Notes: generated by a model from the letters alone, not told the origin. Positions 19,177 through 30,204 are shown, numbered from the stretch's first letter. The stretch: DNA of 63,682 nt from Staphylococcus intermedius NCTC 11048 (GCF_002902385.1 NZ_PPQH01000017.1:1-63682); one strand, 5' to 3'. Numbers and translations are program-made.

Positions 19177-20418
19177 ATGAGTAAAATGAAAGTAGCAGAG
19201 CTGTTTGCTGGTGTCGGTGGTTTTCGCTTAGGATTAGAGAGAACTAATGCTAAAAACTTTGATGTTATCTGGGCAAATCAATGGGAACCTTCTAGAAAAG
19301 TTCAGCATGCATTTGATTGTTATGCTAATAGGTTTACAAAAGGTATCCATTCTAATATTGATATTGCAGAAGTATCAGATAAAGAAATGGCGGATACAAA
19401 GGCTGATATGGTAGTAGGTGGATTTCCTTGTCAAGATTACTCAGTAGCTAGAAGTCTAAATGGAGAGTTAGGTATTCAAGGTAAAAAAGGAGTTCTATTT
19501 TGGCAAATTGTTAGGTTTATCCAGAATACAATTCCTAAATATATTTTGTTAGAAAACGTGGATAGATTATTAAAATCTCCCTCAAAGCAAAGAGGAAGAG
19601 ACTTTGGTGTAATGTTAGCTACATTAAATGAGCTTGGTTATGATATAGAATGGCGTGTAATTAATGCTGCTGATTATGGTAATGCTCAGAGAAGAAGAAG
19701 AGTTTTTATTTTTGGTTATAGAAGAAGCTTAAACTATGCAAAAGAAATGAATAAATTTAGTTTAGAAGACATTATATTCAAAAATGGGTTGTTCGCAAAT
19801 GCATTTCCAATTGAAAATGAAGCGAATAAAAATCGTGTTTCAGCTACCCGTCTTGATAATGATATTGTTAATACGTCTGATAACTTTAGTTTTCAATTTT
19901 TTAATTCAGGTATAATGAAAAATGGTGAAGTTCTCACAGTAGATACTATTCCTATACATGAAAAAGCAATACCATTAAAAGATATTTTAGAAAAGAACGT
20001 ATCATCAGAATTTGAATTGTCAGAAGAAAAAGTTGAGAAGTTTAAATACCTACGCGGCCCGAAAAAAATATTAAGAACTTCAAAAACAGGACATGAGTAT
20101 TATTTTTCTGAAGGTGGCATGTCTGAAACGGATTCCTTAGATTTACCAGCTAGAACGATGTTAACTAGTGAAGGGTCTATCAATAGAAGTACCCATTTTA
20201 TAAAAGATAAAGATATTTATAGAACATTAACACCAATAGAGACAGAAAGACTTAATGGATTCCCTGATAACTGGACAAAAGAAATGCCAGATCGTATGAG
20301 ATATTTTGTTATGGGTAATGCTTTAGTAGTTCCTATTGTTACTAGAATTGCTAACGAATTAGAGAAAATTGACGAATTTAATAATAATGACGACTATTCA
20401 CAATTAGAACTGTTTTAA
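19177..20418 (+). CDS. C5 cytosine DNA methyltransferase of the Sau3AI-like system
   Basis: This 413-residue 5-methylcytosine methyltransferase transfers a methyl group from AdoMet to protect GATC sites from the adjacent endonuclease. Motifs appear in order: FAGVGGFRLGL (I), GGFPCQDYSVA with catalytic Cys85 (IV), ENVDRLL (VI), NAQRRRRVF (VIII), a target-recognition stretch at about 190-330, and LTPIETERLNGFPDNW with GNALVVPIV (IX-X). AAGGAG lies eight bases before the ATG. It has its own strong promoter, so it can be made before or without the nuclease. The AT-rich, AGA-using code matches the endonuclease, implying joint acquisition. Confidence 0.92.
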   Translation: MSKMKVAELFAGVGGFRLGLERTNAKNFDVIWANQWEPSRKVQHAFDCYANRFTKGIHSNIDIAEVSDKEMADTKADMVVGGFPCQDYSVARSLNGELGIQGKKGVLFWQIVRFIQNTIPKYILLENVDRLLKSPSKQRGRDFGVMLATLNELGYDIEWRVINAADYGNAQRRRRVFIFGYRRSLNYAKEMNKFSLEDIIFKNGLFANAFPIENEANKNRVSATRLDNDIVNTSDNFSFQFFNSGIMKNGEVLTVDTIPIHEKAIPLKDILEKNVSSEFELSEEKVEKFKYLRGPKKILRTSKTGHEYYFSEGGMSETDSLDLPARTMLTSEGSINRSTHFIKDKDIYRTLTPIETERLNGFPDNWTKEMPDRMRYFVMGNALVVPIVTRIANELEKIDEFNNNDDYSQLELF

Positions 20419-20425
20419 TAAGATA

Positions 20426-20476
20426 GGCAGTAAGAAGTTTATTTGATTTAAATTTCTTACTGCCGCTTTTATTTTT
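20426..20476. terminator. Bidirectional terminator
   Basis: A perfect 11-bp stem (GGCAGTAAGAA at 20426-20436, TTCTTACTGCC at 20454-20464) is followed by a T-rich tail. It separates the methyltransferase from the convergent hydrolase. Confidence 0.85.
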
Positions 20477-20479
20477 TAT

Positions 20480-21328
20480 TCAATCCCTATTTTTACGTGC
20501 GGTCACTTCTGTTATCCAGCTTGCGACATCTTCAAAAATGACGTTATTGTAGTGGGATTCATTGAAAAGTTCATGTTCTAAACCATCATATAGACGTAAT
20601 GATTTATGTTCTGATGCGATTTCACTATAAAATTGTAAGGCATCTTGTGGATTGACGAGGCCATCACCTGTGCCATGCATAATGAGGACGTCATCTACAA
20701 AGTCATCTGGTTTAGATTTTAATTCAATGACACCATCAATAATCGCATAAGTTAATCCCATCGAAATTTCTTTTAATACAAGGGCATCACGCTGATAATT
20801 TTCAACAACACGTGGATCTGAACATAAGCCATCGCTCATTTCATTTGGAAAATACGTGTCGGCTGGGATATTGCGTTCTCCATACGCTTCCGCAAATAAT
20901 TGGTTATTGTCGCGTGTTACTGCACCAGAAGTAATGATACCATCGACACGACCAGGGAAACGGGTACCAAACATAGAGACCGCGAAACCACCCATGCTAT
21001 GACCAATTAAGAATACTTTTCCTTCAAAATGCGTCTTCACATAGTCCACGACGGCAGTTAAGTCTTCAATAATTTGGTCTTTGTTGTCATAATAAGCGCT
21101 TGGTCCTTCAGAACGTCCATGACCGCGTTGATCATAGCGAATGACATTATAATCATAGTTGATCAAATAATCAGTCAATTCATCGTAACGATCGAGATGT
21201 TCAGCTAAACCATGCACAATGATCACATTGACTGTTTCATCACCAAAAGAGAATAAATCATCGGCTGTATTGATTTTCGTATAGAGCTGCGTGCCGTCTT
21301 GCGAAGAAATATACTTGATATAATTCAT
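20480..21328 (-). CDS. Alpha/beta hydrolase, lysophospholipase/monoacylglycerol lipase type
   Basis: This 282-residue alpha/beta-hydrolase belongs to the serine aminopeptidase S33/lysophospholipase group. The nucleophile elbow GHSMGG places the catalytic Ser at residue 111. Asp in MHGTGDGLV and His in GLEHELFNE complete a plausible triad. VIRYDQRGHGRSEG is the typical oxyanion-side motif. There is no signal peptide, so it should act in the cytosol on acylglycerols or lysophospholipids. AGGAGG precedes the ATG. It stands alone, divergent from cardiolipin synthase, and both are lipid enzymes, though joint regulation is not shown. Confidence 0.8.
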   Translation of the reverse strand: MNYIKYISSQDGTQLYTKINTADDLFSFGDETVNVIIVHGLAEHLDRYDELTDYLINYDYNVIRYDQRGHGRSEGPSAYYDNKDQIIEDLTAVVDYVKTHFEGKVFLIGHSMGGFAVSMFGTRFPGRVDGIITSGAVTRDNNQLFAEAYGERNIPADTYFPNEMSDGLCSDPRVVENYQRDALVLKEISMGLTYAIIDGVIELKSKPDDFVDDVLIMHGTGDGLVNPQDALQFYSEIASEHKSLRLYDGLEHELFNESHYNNVIFEDVASWITEVTARKNRD

Positions 21329-21463
21329 GAAAAACCTCCTTATTTTTTAATTACAGTGTATACTAAAAAAATAAAAACGTGAAAGAATATGAAGATAAAA
21401 TTAAAAGTGATATAGTGATGAAGATGATAAAGGCGTGAAAACAGCGCAAAGGAGGCTTTCACA

Positions 21464-22954
21464 ATGCAACTTATATTTGACCCAGCAGTGAATACGATTT
21501 ATCGCATCTTTTTAGGTGGGGTTTTTCTTATCAATATTGTACTCGCATTTGTGATTATTTTTATGGAAAGAGACCGCCGAGATGCGACATCGACATGGGC
21601 ATGGTTACTATTACTCTTTATTATGCCCACATTCGGTTTCTTGTTGTACCTGTTCTTTGGTCGCGCAGTCAAGTTGAAACAAACGCGCTATGATGAAAGT
21701 AAAGAAGTAGAGGATGCGCGGACACGTGTTAAAAATCAAAGAGAACATTTTAAAAACAAGCAATTCAGTACGAACAATCCTGTAGTCGAAAAGCAGTCAG
21801 ACTTGGTTGAAATGATGTTAACACGAGAAGCGAGCTTTTTAAGTGAAAACAATCATGTTGCTATTTTTACAGATGGTCATGATTTATTTAATCAAATGAA
21901 ACAAGATTTGAGAGCAACCCAAAAATACATTCATATGGAGTTTTATATTTTAAATATGGATGGGTTAGGCACTGAAATACTTCAAATTTTGCAAGATAAA
22001 GCGCGGGAAGGCCTCGAAGTAAAGGTGCTGTATGATGCAGTCGGTTCTAAAAAAATGAGAAAGTCGAAATTAAAAGATTTGGTTGAAGCGGGCGTTGAAG
22101 TAGAAGCCTTTTTCCATGCGAAAATCATTCCGTTTATCAATTTTCGTGTGAATAATCGTAACCACCGAAAAAATGTCGTGATTGATGGTGATATTGGTTA
22201 CGTCGGTGGTTTTAATGTTGGCGATGAATATCTCGGTTTAGATCAGAAAATGGGTTACTGGCGTGATACCCATTTGCGCATTCAAGGCGATGGGGTGGAT
22301 GCACTTCAGTTAAGCTTTATTCACGATTGGAATTCGCAAGTAGAAGAAGATCAACAGTTGAAATATATCTCACGTTATTTCCCAGAAAATGCACGCAAAG
22401 ATGGTAACGTCTCATTGCAACTCGGTTTAAGTGGACCGGACAGAGAGTGGCCACAACTTGAATTTGCATATTTGAAAATGATAATGAATGCGAAGTCCAC
22501 GATTTACATGCAATCACCTTATTTTGTGCCTGACATGGGTTACGTGAATGCCTTACGTATTGCTGCTAAATCAGGTGTCGATATTCATCTGATTGTGCCG
22601 AACAAGCCGGACCAACCTTTTGTGCATTGGGCGACGTTAACGACAGTGGCGCTTCTAATGAAAGATGGCGTCAATGTGTATACTTATGAGAACGGCTTTA
22701 TTCACTCTAAAATGATGGTCATTGATGGAGAAGTTGCCTCAGTCGGTTCGGCTAATATGGATGAACGAAGCTTTAAACTGAACTTTGAAGTCAATACAAT
22801 TATGTATAATAAAGAGATTGCGCAAAAATTAATCGAAGCGTTTAAAGAAGATTTGAAAGTATCGAAAAAACTGACGCCAGAACGTTATGCAGCGCGCTCA
22901 AATTGGGTGAAATTCAAGCAGTCTATCGCGAAGTTGTTGTCACCTATTTTGTAG
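21464..22954 (+). CDS. cls: Cardiolipin synthase
   Basis: This 496-residue membrane enzyme condenses two phosphatidylglycerols into cardiolipin and glycerol. Two N-terminal transmembrane segments (about 10-33 and 42-60) precede two phospholipase D domains with HKD motifs, HRKNVVIDG in the first half and HSKMMVIDG starting at residue 414, each followed by a GG or GSAN(M)D element. AAAGGAGG precedes the ATG. Staphylococci carry two cls paralogues; which one this is cannot be stated from the window. Confidence 0.93.
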   Translation: MQLIFDPAVNTIYRIFLGGVFLINIVLAFVIIFMERDRRDATSTWAWLLLLFIMPTFGFLLYLFFGRAVKLKQTRYDESKEVEDARTRVKNQREHFKNKQFSTNNPVVEKQSDLVEMMLTREASFLSENNHVAIFTDGHDLFNQMKQDLRATQKYIHMEFYILNMDGLGTEILQILQDKAREGLEVKVLYDAVGSKKMRKSKLKDLVEAGVEVEAFFHAKIIPFINFRVNNRNHRKNVVIDGDIGYVGGFNVGDEYLGLDQKMGYWRDTHLRIQGDGVDALQLSFIHDWNSQVEEDQQLKYISRYFPENARKDGNVSLQLGLSGPDREWPQLEFAYLKMIMNAKSTIYMQSPYFVPDMGYVNALRIAAKSGVDIHLIVPNKPDQPFVHWATLTTVALLMKDGVNVYTYENGFIHSKMMVIDGEVASVGSANMDERSFKLNFEVNTIMYNKEIAQKLIEAFKEDLKVSKKLTPERYAARSNWVKFKQSIAKLLSPIL

Positions 22955-23115
22955 TTTTTTCTTTATTTGGATTTGAGGGCAATTGTAAGAAAGGTTTCTA
23001 CAGCTTTTAAAAATATTCAAACGAACAGAAATTTAAACAATGAAATAAATATCATGATAGGAATTGTCATTTTACATTTTTAGTGATACGATACTGTTGT
23101 AAAACTTAAAATTGA

Positions 23116-23210
23116 AACTTGCTAGGGGTGCCATTCATGCGCTGAAAGAGGTGAACGCCTCAACCCTTTGAACCTGATCTAGATCATACTAGCGTAGGGA
23201 AGCAAACGAA
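23116..23210 (+). ncRNA. TPP riboswitch (THI element)
   Basis: The conserved thi-box parts are visible in order: CTAGGGGTGCC at the start, GCTGAAAGAGG, then CAACCCTTTGAACCTGATCTAG and the closing TAGCGTAGGGAAGC. It binds thiamine pyrophosphate and lies in the leader of thiC, so high TPP should shut off expression. Confidence 0.95.
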
Positions 23211-23243
23211 ACCTTCATGACACACTTGTGTTCAGTTGTAAGG

Positions 23244-23290
23244 CGAAATGATGTTGTGATGTAACACCCATCATTTCGGCTCACTTTTGA
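23244..23290 (+). terminator. Riboswitch-linked terminator 1
   Basis: A perfect 10-bp stem (CGAAATGATG at 23244-23253, CATCATTTCG at 23269-23278) is followed by a short T-containing tail. It sits 30-40 bases after the riboswitch aptamer and may be the expression platform. Confidence 0.6.
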
Positions 23291-23319
23291 CGCATTTTAA
23301 TATATTCGTTCGTTTTCGT

Positions 23320-23356
23320 ACGCACTTTAGAATTATTCTGAGTGCGTTTTTATTTT
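23320..23356 (+). terminator. Riboswitch-linked terminator 2
   Basis: ACGCACT and AGTGCGT pair, extended by AGAAT/ATTCT inside, and the hairpin is followed by TTTTTATTTT. This is the stronger of two tandem hairpins between the TPP aptamer and thiC, and so the best candidate for TPP-dependent termination. Confidence 0.75.
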
Positions 23357-23379
23357 GCCTATTATTTTCAGTGCGTTAA

Positions 23380-25150
<1,771 letters not shown>

Positions 25151-25163
25151 GAGAACTAAACGT

Positions 25164-25198
25164 AAGAGCTAGGATGTATTATCGATCCTGGCTCTTTT
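25164..25198 (+). terminator. thiC terminator
   Basis: AAGAGCTAGGAT and ATCCTGGCTCTT form an 11-12-bp stem with one wobble, followed by TTTT. It lies after the restored thiC stop. Confidence 0.8.
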
Positions 25199-25356
25199 GA
25201 TGTGTCATTGTATTGGAGTGGTGCCAATGAATGTGATAGCATTAAATCATTATTTTCTAAATATTTTTTGAGGTATGACATATTGGGAAAAACTTGAAAT
25301 AATAGAGAAAAGGTGTATGATTTTATTATCTAAAAATAGAAATAGGGTGAAATCAT

Positions 25357-26367
25357 ATGGATAACACAAAAAATATAAAACATGCTTATCCTTATCTCGG
25401 TATTGTTATTTTATTACATATTGTTGGTATCGCATTGATGTGGATTGGAGGGTCGCAATATCCATTGTTAATGAGTATGGGCGTCATTGCGTATACACTC
25501 GGTTTACGTCATGCATTTGATGCGGACCACATTGCGGCGATTGATAATACCGTACGCAAATTGCTGGAACAAAAACAAAATCCAATGGGGGTTGGTTTTT
25601 ACTTTTCATTAGGTCATTCCTCTGTTGTGTTTTTGATGGCTGCTGCATTAGGTATTGCGGTGACTTGGGCGCAACGTCATTTGGAAAGTTTTCAAGAGAC
25701 AGGCGGGTTAATCGGTACCATTGTTTCAGGTGTTTTTTTATTGCTCATTGGAATTTTAAACTTAGTGATTTTAGTGCAACTGATTCAATTATTCCGTCAA
25801 TTACGTCATCAAAACGTGACAGACGCACAGATGGATGAACTTATTGAATCACGTGGATTAATCATGCGTTTTGTTCGCCCTCTCTTCCAGTTTATTCAAA
25901 AAAGTTGGCATATCTACCCATTAGGTTTCTTATTTGGACTGGGCTTTGATACGGCAAGTGAAGTGTCATTACTCGCATTATCAGCAGGGGCTGCTCAACA
26001 TACCGTGCAATTTTTAGGTATTATCACATTACCTATTTTGTTTGCTGCGGGTATGAGCTTGTTAGACACATTGGACGGTGTATTGATGACAAACGCGTAT
26101 CATTGGGCATTTGACAAACCTGCACGCAAAATTTTCTATAACATTACGATGACCGCCATTTCAGTAGTTGCCGCAATTCTTATCGGAGACGTTGAAATTG
26201 TGCAATTGCTAGGTGAAAAATGGCATTGGCAAAATGGTTTTCTCGGCTGGGTAACTCAATTAGATTTCGGTTGGCTCGGGTACGCTTTAGTCATCGTGTT
26301 AATTCTTTCATGGCTCATTGCGATGGTAGTATGGAAAGTCGGTCGCTTTGAGGAAAAATGGAGCTAA
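25357..26367 (+). CDS. nixA: Nickel/cobalt permease, NiCoT family
   Basis: This 336-residue high-affinity nickel (or cobalt) permease of the HoxN/NixA family has about eight membrane segments. The metal-selectivity signature HAFDADH (HX4DH, His52 to His58) is followed by IAAIDNT, and the second family motif FLFGLGFDTASEV is present near residue 190. In staphylococci the nickel mainly serves urease. It is monocistronic with a terminator after it. The metal preference between Ni and Co cannot be read from sequence alone. Confidence 0.9.
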   Translation: MDNTKNIKHAYPYLGIVILLHIVGIALMWIGGSQYPLLMSMGVIAYTLGLRHAFDADHIAAIDNTVRKLLEQKQNPMGVGFYFSLGHSSVVFLMAAALGIAVTWAQRHLESFQETGGLIGTIVSGVFLLLIGILNLVILVQLIQLFRQLRHQNVTDAQMDELIESRGLIMRFVRPLFQFIQKSWHIYPLGFLFGLGFDTASEVSLLALSAGAAQHTVQFLGIITLPILFAAGMSLLDTLDGVLMTNAYHWAFDKPARKIFYNITMTAISVVAAILIGDVEIVQLLGEKWHWQNGFLGWVTQLDFGWLGYALVIVLILSWLIAMVVWKVGRFEEKWS

Positions 26368-26402
26368 TTGTAACACGTAGTTTAACATTTATAAAACATA
26401 AA

Positions 26403-26450
26403 TAAGACAGACGCTTGTTTGAAAATCTAAACAAGCGCCTGTCTTTTAAA
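26403..26450. terminator. nixA terminator
   Basis: AAGACAG-ACGCTTGTTT pairs with AAACAAGCG-CCTGTCTT, and a T run follows on the plus strand. The stem is long and nearly perfect. Confidence 0.85.
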
Positions 26451-26459
26451 TTAAAGAAA

Positions 26460-26560
26460 AACATAAGAGGTAGGCACTAAATATTGCAAGAACCGTGCAA
26501 GACTCCTGAGGCACATAGGAATGCGCAGAACGGTTCAGCAATCGTTAAATAACATCTACT
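26460..26560. repeat. Partial intergenic repeat copy R6
   Basis: This carries the ATTGCAAGAACCGTGCAAGA module, which recurs with one change near 44.95 kb (ATTGCAAGAACCATGCAAGA). It is a short fragment of the intergenic repeat set between convergent genes, with no coding potential. Confidence 0.5.
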
Positions 26561-26611
26561 TTTGAGGACGATTGATATTTCAACAAAGTGATGATTTCGT
26601 ATCCTAAAACA

Positions 26612-27790
26612 TTATTTCCCTAAAGTCTTCTCAATGGTTGTATTTCTCCCTGATCTTGCGCCAATCGTCATAATAGCAAGTGCAGTCACGAGTAATACGA
26701 ATAGTGATACAAACCATTGGCCTGTCCAATCATGTAAAACACCGAAGAACAATGGTCCGATACATGCGAATAAATAGCCCACTGCTTGCGACATCCCTGC
26801 TAATTTGGCTGCAGTTAAACCACTTTCGGTACGTAGACTGAACAGTGTATTCACCAAACCGAATGCGATTCCAAGTGCTATACCAATGATGATTAATGAT
26901 AAAAGTGCCATGCGTGGTGCAAACATTAATATTAAAATAGTGACGGTAAAGAGAATACCTGTGAATGCGATCGGTAAGACTTGGTTTTTCAGGCGAGCAG
27001 CAAAAATCGGTGTGACAAATGTTAATGGAATAATGGCAATTTGTAATATCGATAAATAAAGGCCTGCACGTGACACCGGGATATCATACGATAACAAAAA
27101 TTCCGGTAACCAGTTGATGAGTGAGTAGAAAATAAGTGATTGTCCACCCATAAGTAACGTGATTTGCCAAGAGAGTGGTGATTTCCATACGTTAACAGCA
27201 TCGGACAGGTCGACTCGCTTTTGTGCGGTATGATGACGTAATTGGAATGTCCAAACGAGCACTGCGATGAAAGTCACGATGCCAATACTGCCTAATGCAA
27301 TACTATAATTGTAATTTTTAAGTAACGGTGCGGCACCATAAGATGAAAGGGCACCAAAGATGTTCATGACAACGGTATAATAACCTGTCATGATGCCAAT
27401 ACGATACGGGAACTTGGATTTAATCATGCCAGGCGCCAGGACATTACCGAATGCAATCCCGATGCCAATGAGAATGGTCCCAATGTATAATAAACTCACT
27501 TCTGTCATACTTCTTAAAATGACACCGAATAGAATAAGTAATAAAGCGACAAAGAGTGAACGCGCCATACCAAAACGGTGACTGACTTTGGCGACAACTG
27601 ATGAAATCACCGCAAAAGCTAATAAAGGAATAATGGAAATCAAACTAACAGCTGTGTTGGATAAGTTTAATGTATCTTTAATCGCGGGTAATACCACGCC
27701 TACTGAAGTAATGGGTGCTCTGAGATTGGCGGCAATTAGCATAATTCCAATGAAAAGCAGCCAATTGATACGGTTGGATTGTTGTTCCAA
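26612..27790 (-). CDS. MFS transporter, CynX/NimT type
   Basis: This 392-residue major facilitator has about twelve membrane segments. The start GIMLIAANLRAPITSVGVVLP is the signature of the CynX/NimT (cyanate/2-nitroimidazole) transporter group. Translation probably begins at a TTG (27788-27790) with AAAGGAG eight bases ahead; an ATG 21 bases further up has no clear ribosome site. The gene is divergent from an XRE-cupin regulator that probably controls it. Real substrates of this group are poorly known and the cyanate label should not be taken literally. Confidence 0.75.
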   Translation of the reverse strand: MEQQSNRINWLLFIGIMLIAANLRAPITSVGVVLPAIKDTLNLSNTAVSLISIIPLLAFAVISSVVAKVSHRFGMARSLFVALLLILFGVILRSMTEVSLLYIGTILIGIGIAFGNVLAPGMIKSKFPYRIGIMTGYYTVVMNIFGALSSYGAAPLLKNYNYSIALGSIGIVTFIAVLVWTFQLRHHTAQKRVDLSDAVNVWKSPLSWQITLLMGGQSLIFYSLINWLPEFLLSYDIPVSRAGLYLSILQIAIIPLTFVTPIFAARLKNQVLPIAFTGILFTVTILILMFAPRMALLSLIIIGIALGIAFGLVNTLFSLRTESGLTAAKLAGMSQAVGYLFACIGPLFFGVLHDWTGQWFVSLFVLLVTALAIMTIGARSGRNTTIEKTLGK

Positions 27791-27847
27791 GGTGTAAACT
27801 CCTTTCAACATTTGTTATAATTGACAAAACGTTCTATATAAAGAACA

Positions 27848-27880
27848 CACTATATCGTACATGATGTTCACTATATTGTA
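27848..27880. promoter_or_regulatory. Direct repeats in the transporter/regulator divergent region
   Basis: Two copies of CACTATATYGTA (27848-27859 and 27869-27880) lie 21 bases apart, two helical turns. They sit between the divergent start codons just before the ribosome site of the XRE-cupin gene. They are a candidate operator for that regulator. Confidence 0.5.
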
Positions 27881-27897
27881 AATAGAAGGGGCTCAAA

Positions 27898-28446
27898 ATG
27901 GAAAATATTAATACAGTTGTTGCAGAAAACTTACAATATTACCGACAAACACATCGTTTGAGTTTGGATAAAATTGCACAATTAACAGGCATTAGTAAAA
28001 CAATGATTAGTCAAATTGAAAAAGGTGCAGCAAATCCAAGTATCAATACATTATGGAAAATCGCAAATGGCTTACGTATTCCGTTGACTTCATTAATTAG
28101 TGAAGAAAATGAAGCCATTCAAAAAATAGACCGCTCAGACATTCAACCGATTTATAATGATGATCGCTCGGTTGTAGTTTATCCATACTTCCCATATGAG
28201 GCGGCGCATGCGTTTGAAATGTTTTGTATGCGTATGAATGCGGATAGTATACTCGAATCGGATGCCCATCAGGAAGGTGCGAAAGAATATATTATTGTCA
28301 ATGAGGGAATACTCACATTAACTGTTGGTGATGCACAGTATGAAATTGAAGCGGGACAAGCGATCAGTTTTAATGCGAATACAACGCATACGTATCGTAA
28401 CCAAACAGATGAACAGCTGAGAATTACGGCGACAATTCAATATTAA
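27898..28446 (+). CDS. XRE-family regulator with cupin domain
   Basis: This 182-residue transcription factor has a Cro/CI-type helix-turn-helix at about residues 8-63 (with LDKIAQLTGISKTMISQIE) and a C-terminal cupin domain at about 105-182 that would bind a small ligand. Proteins of this layout commonly sense amines, amino acids or sugars and control an adjacent transporter. Here the divergent partner is the NimT/CynX-type carrier, with direct repeats between them. AGAAGGGG precedes the ATG. The ligand is unknown. Confidence 0.85.
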   Translation: MENINTVVAENLQYYRQTHRLSLDKIAQLTGISKTMISQIEKGAANPSINTLWKIANGLRIPLTSLISEENEAIQKIDRSDIQPIYNDDRSVVVYPYFPYEAAHAFEMFCMRMNADSILESDAHQEGAKEYIIVNEGILTLTVGDAQYEIEAGQAISFNANTTHTYRNQTDEQLRITATIQY

Positions 28447-28553
28447 TGAAGGGGGAGTCTGCGGTGAGTGTGCCGGTAGACTACCGCTTGTTGTGAAGTG
28501 ATGAAAAATTCAGTAGTATAGGAAATAAAATGGAAGCTTGAAAGGAGCATAGA

Positions 28554-29141
28554 ATGAGAAAAGAAACAAAAGATATATTAATAGTTGTTGTGATTGGGCT
28601 TGTAATCGTTGGTTGCATCAAATGGCTTATTTTCACACCATACACTGTTAATGGCGCATCTATGCATCCTACATTCGAAACAGGTGACCGTGTTATTGTT
28701 AATAAACTCTCTAAAAAACTCAATACCTTGCAGCATGGTGATGTTATTGTATTTCATGAAGATGCGGATCGTGATTTTATTAAACGCATCATCGGTGTGC
28801 CGGGTGATCAGGTGAAATATCAAAATGATCAACTGTATATTAACGGCCAAAAGATCAATGAACCTTATTTAAAAAGTAATCAAAAAGAAAAAGCAGCCGA
28901 ATTTTTGACGGAAAACTTCGATGTATCAGATATTGAAGGTTCAGATGGAAGGACCACGATACCTCAAGGACATTACCTAGTACTCGGTGACAATCGTATG
29001 AACAGTATCGATAGTCGCTCATTTACAGTAGGGTTCGTGGCACATGAAAGTATTGTTGGAGAAGCATTTCTGAGATATTGGCCTTTAGAACGTGCGAAAT
29101 TTCAATTTAATCCTGGGACATTTGAAAAAGTTGAAGCATAG
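28554..29141 (+). CDS. Type I signal peptidase (SpsB-like)
   Basis: This 195-residue membrane serine protease removes signal peptides from secreted proteins. One N-terminal transmembrane segment (about 8-28) is followed by box B with the catalytic Ser36 (GASMHPT) and box D with the general-base Lys77 (DFIKRIIGVPGD). The conserved GDNRMNSIDSR box E is present. Residue spacing matches staphylococcal SpsB, but many positions differ from the essential housekeeping enzyme, and the context (between an XRE-cupin gene and a membrane protein) is not the usual one. It is probably an additional paralogue. Confidence 0.88.
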   Translation: MRKETKDILIVVVIGLVIVGCIKWLIFTPYTVNGASMHPTFETGDRVIVNKLSKKLNTLQHGDVIVFHEDADRDFIKRIIGVPGDQVKYQNDQLYINGQKINEPYLKSNQKEKAAEFLTENFDVSDIEGSDGRTTIPQGHYLVLGDNRMNSIDSRSFTVGFVAHESIVGEAFLRYWPLERAKFQFNPGTFEKVEA

Positions 29142-29196
29142 CGATGTTTCATGTGAAACGATAGAGTTTGTTGGAAATTTAAACTACACGAAAACA

Positions 29197-29246
29197 TAAA
29201 AAATCACGGTGTACTTCGGCTTTGAAGTGTGACCGTGATTTTTGTA
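29197..29246. terminator. Bidirectional terminator
   Basis: AAAAATCACGGT and ACCGTGATTTTT form a perfect 12-bp stem, and the loop carries a second GTACTTC/GAAGTGT pairing. It separates the signal peptidase from the convergent membrane protein. Confidence 0.85.
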
Positions 29247-29294
29247 TCTCAAGTAGATTGCTGAAGGATTCTGGGCATTCTTATTAGGTTAGAC

Positions 29295-29921
29295 TTAAAT
29301 TTGTGGAATATTTTCAATAGCGATGACTTGATCGTTTTGTGTATAGACTTTAATCGTGTATGGATTGTCTTGACGACTATCGTAATACCAAATATTGCCA
29401 TCTGTCACGTTAGGTGCTTGATGGAAACTGATAAATTGCGAAGTCGACACTTGATGGGGTGTGACATAAATGTGTTCGATTTGATGTTGTGCATTATAAC
29501 TGATAGCAAGATCCCCATATGACGCTGCATCACGACCATCAATTTCAACAGTCTTTTCTGGAGGACCATGTGTGGCTTCGACGTCTTTACGTGTTTCGCC
29601 GATGTGAAAATTTTGGTAACCATCGATGCGATCACTATGCATAAAGTCTTGGCTGAAATCGTATGATAGAACGTCAACTTGAACGGTTTGAGTATCTTGA
29701 TGATGCTTTGTCGTGTGATTTTGAGCCATATTGAATTGGAAATCAAATTGCGACAAACGGTAGCCGCCATATATCATTGCACCGACTACACTGATGATGA
29801 TTAAGATGATGAACGCAATGAGCCATTTCGGATTAGATGATGGAACAGGTTCATATTGGGGTGGATGTTGATGTGATCGGTTGGCATGCTTTTGTTGACG
29901 AGGTGTGAGGTCGCTTTTCAA
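29295..29921 (-). CDS. Membrane-anchored protein of unknown function
   Basis: This 208-residue protein is not recognised at family level. It has a basic, His/Gln/Pro-rich cytoplasmic head, one transmembrane segment at about residues 36-58 (WLIAFIILIIISVVGAMIYGG) and an extracellular domain of about 150 residues. The GYQNFHIGETRKDVEATHGPPEK region resembles the recurring motif of small secreted proteins in which a short helix is followed by a glycine-proline turn. The start is a TTG with AAAGGAGG upstream. It is monocistronic. The topology (inside N-terminus, outside C-terminus) is inferred from charge. Confidence 0.7.
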   Translation of the reverse strand: MKSDLTPRQQKHANRSHQHPPQYEPVPSSNPKWLIAFIILIIISVVGAMIYGGYRLSQFDFQFNMAQNHTTKHHQDTQTVQVDVLSYDFSQDFMHSDRIDGYQNFHIGETRKDVEATHGPPEKTVEIDGRDAASYGDLAISYNAQHQIEHIYVTPHQVSTSQFISFHQAPNVTDGNIWYYDSRQDNPYTIKVYTQNDQVIAIENIPQI

Positions 29922-30204
29922 AAAATAACCTCCTTTATTTCTTTTAATATTGTCATTATAAGTAGTTGCAGAATCGGAAACAACTATAAAATGCAAAAAA
30001 TAATGAAAAATTTATTTGTAAATGAGACGTCCTTTTCTCCCTTTCATTTCATCCCACAAGGCTTGTTTCGGATGGAATAGAAGCAAGTGTAATGATTTGG
30101 ATGACCTCTATTTACATACTTTTAATAATGACCTAAAACCATATTTAAATTGATTGATTACAATAGCAGTGTATCTAATATTTGCTATGGGGGTTATGAC
30201 AATT

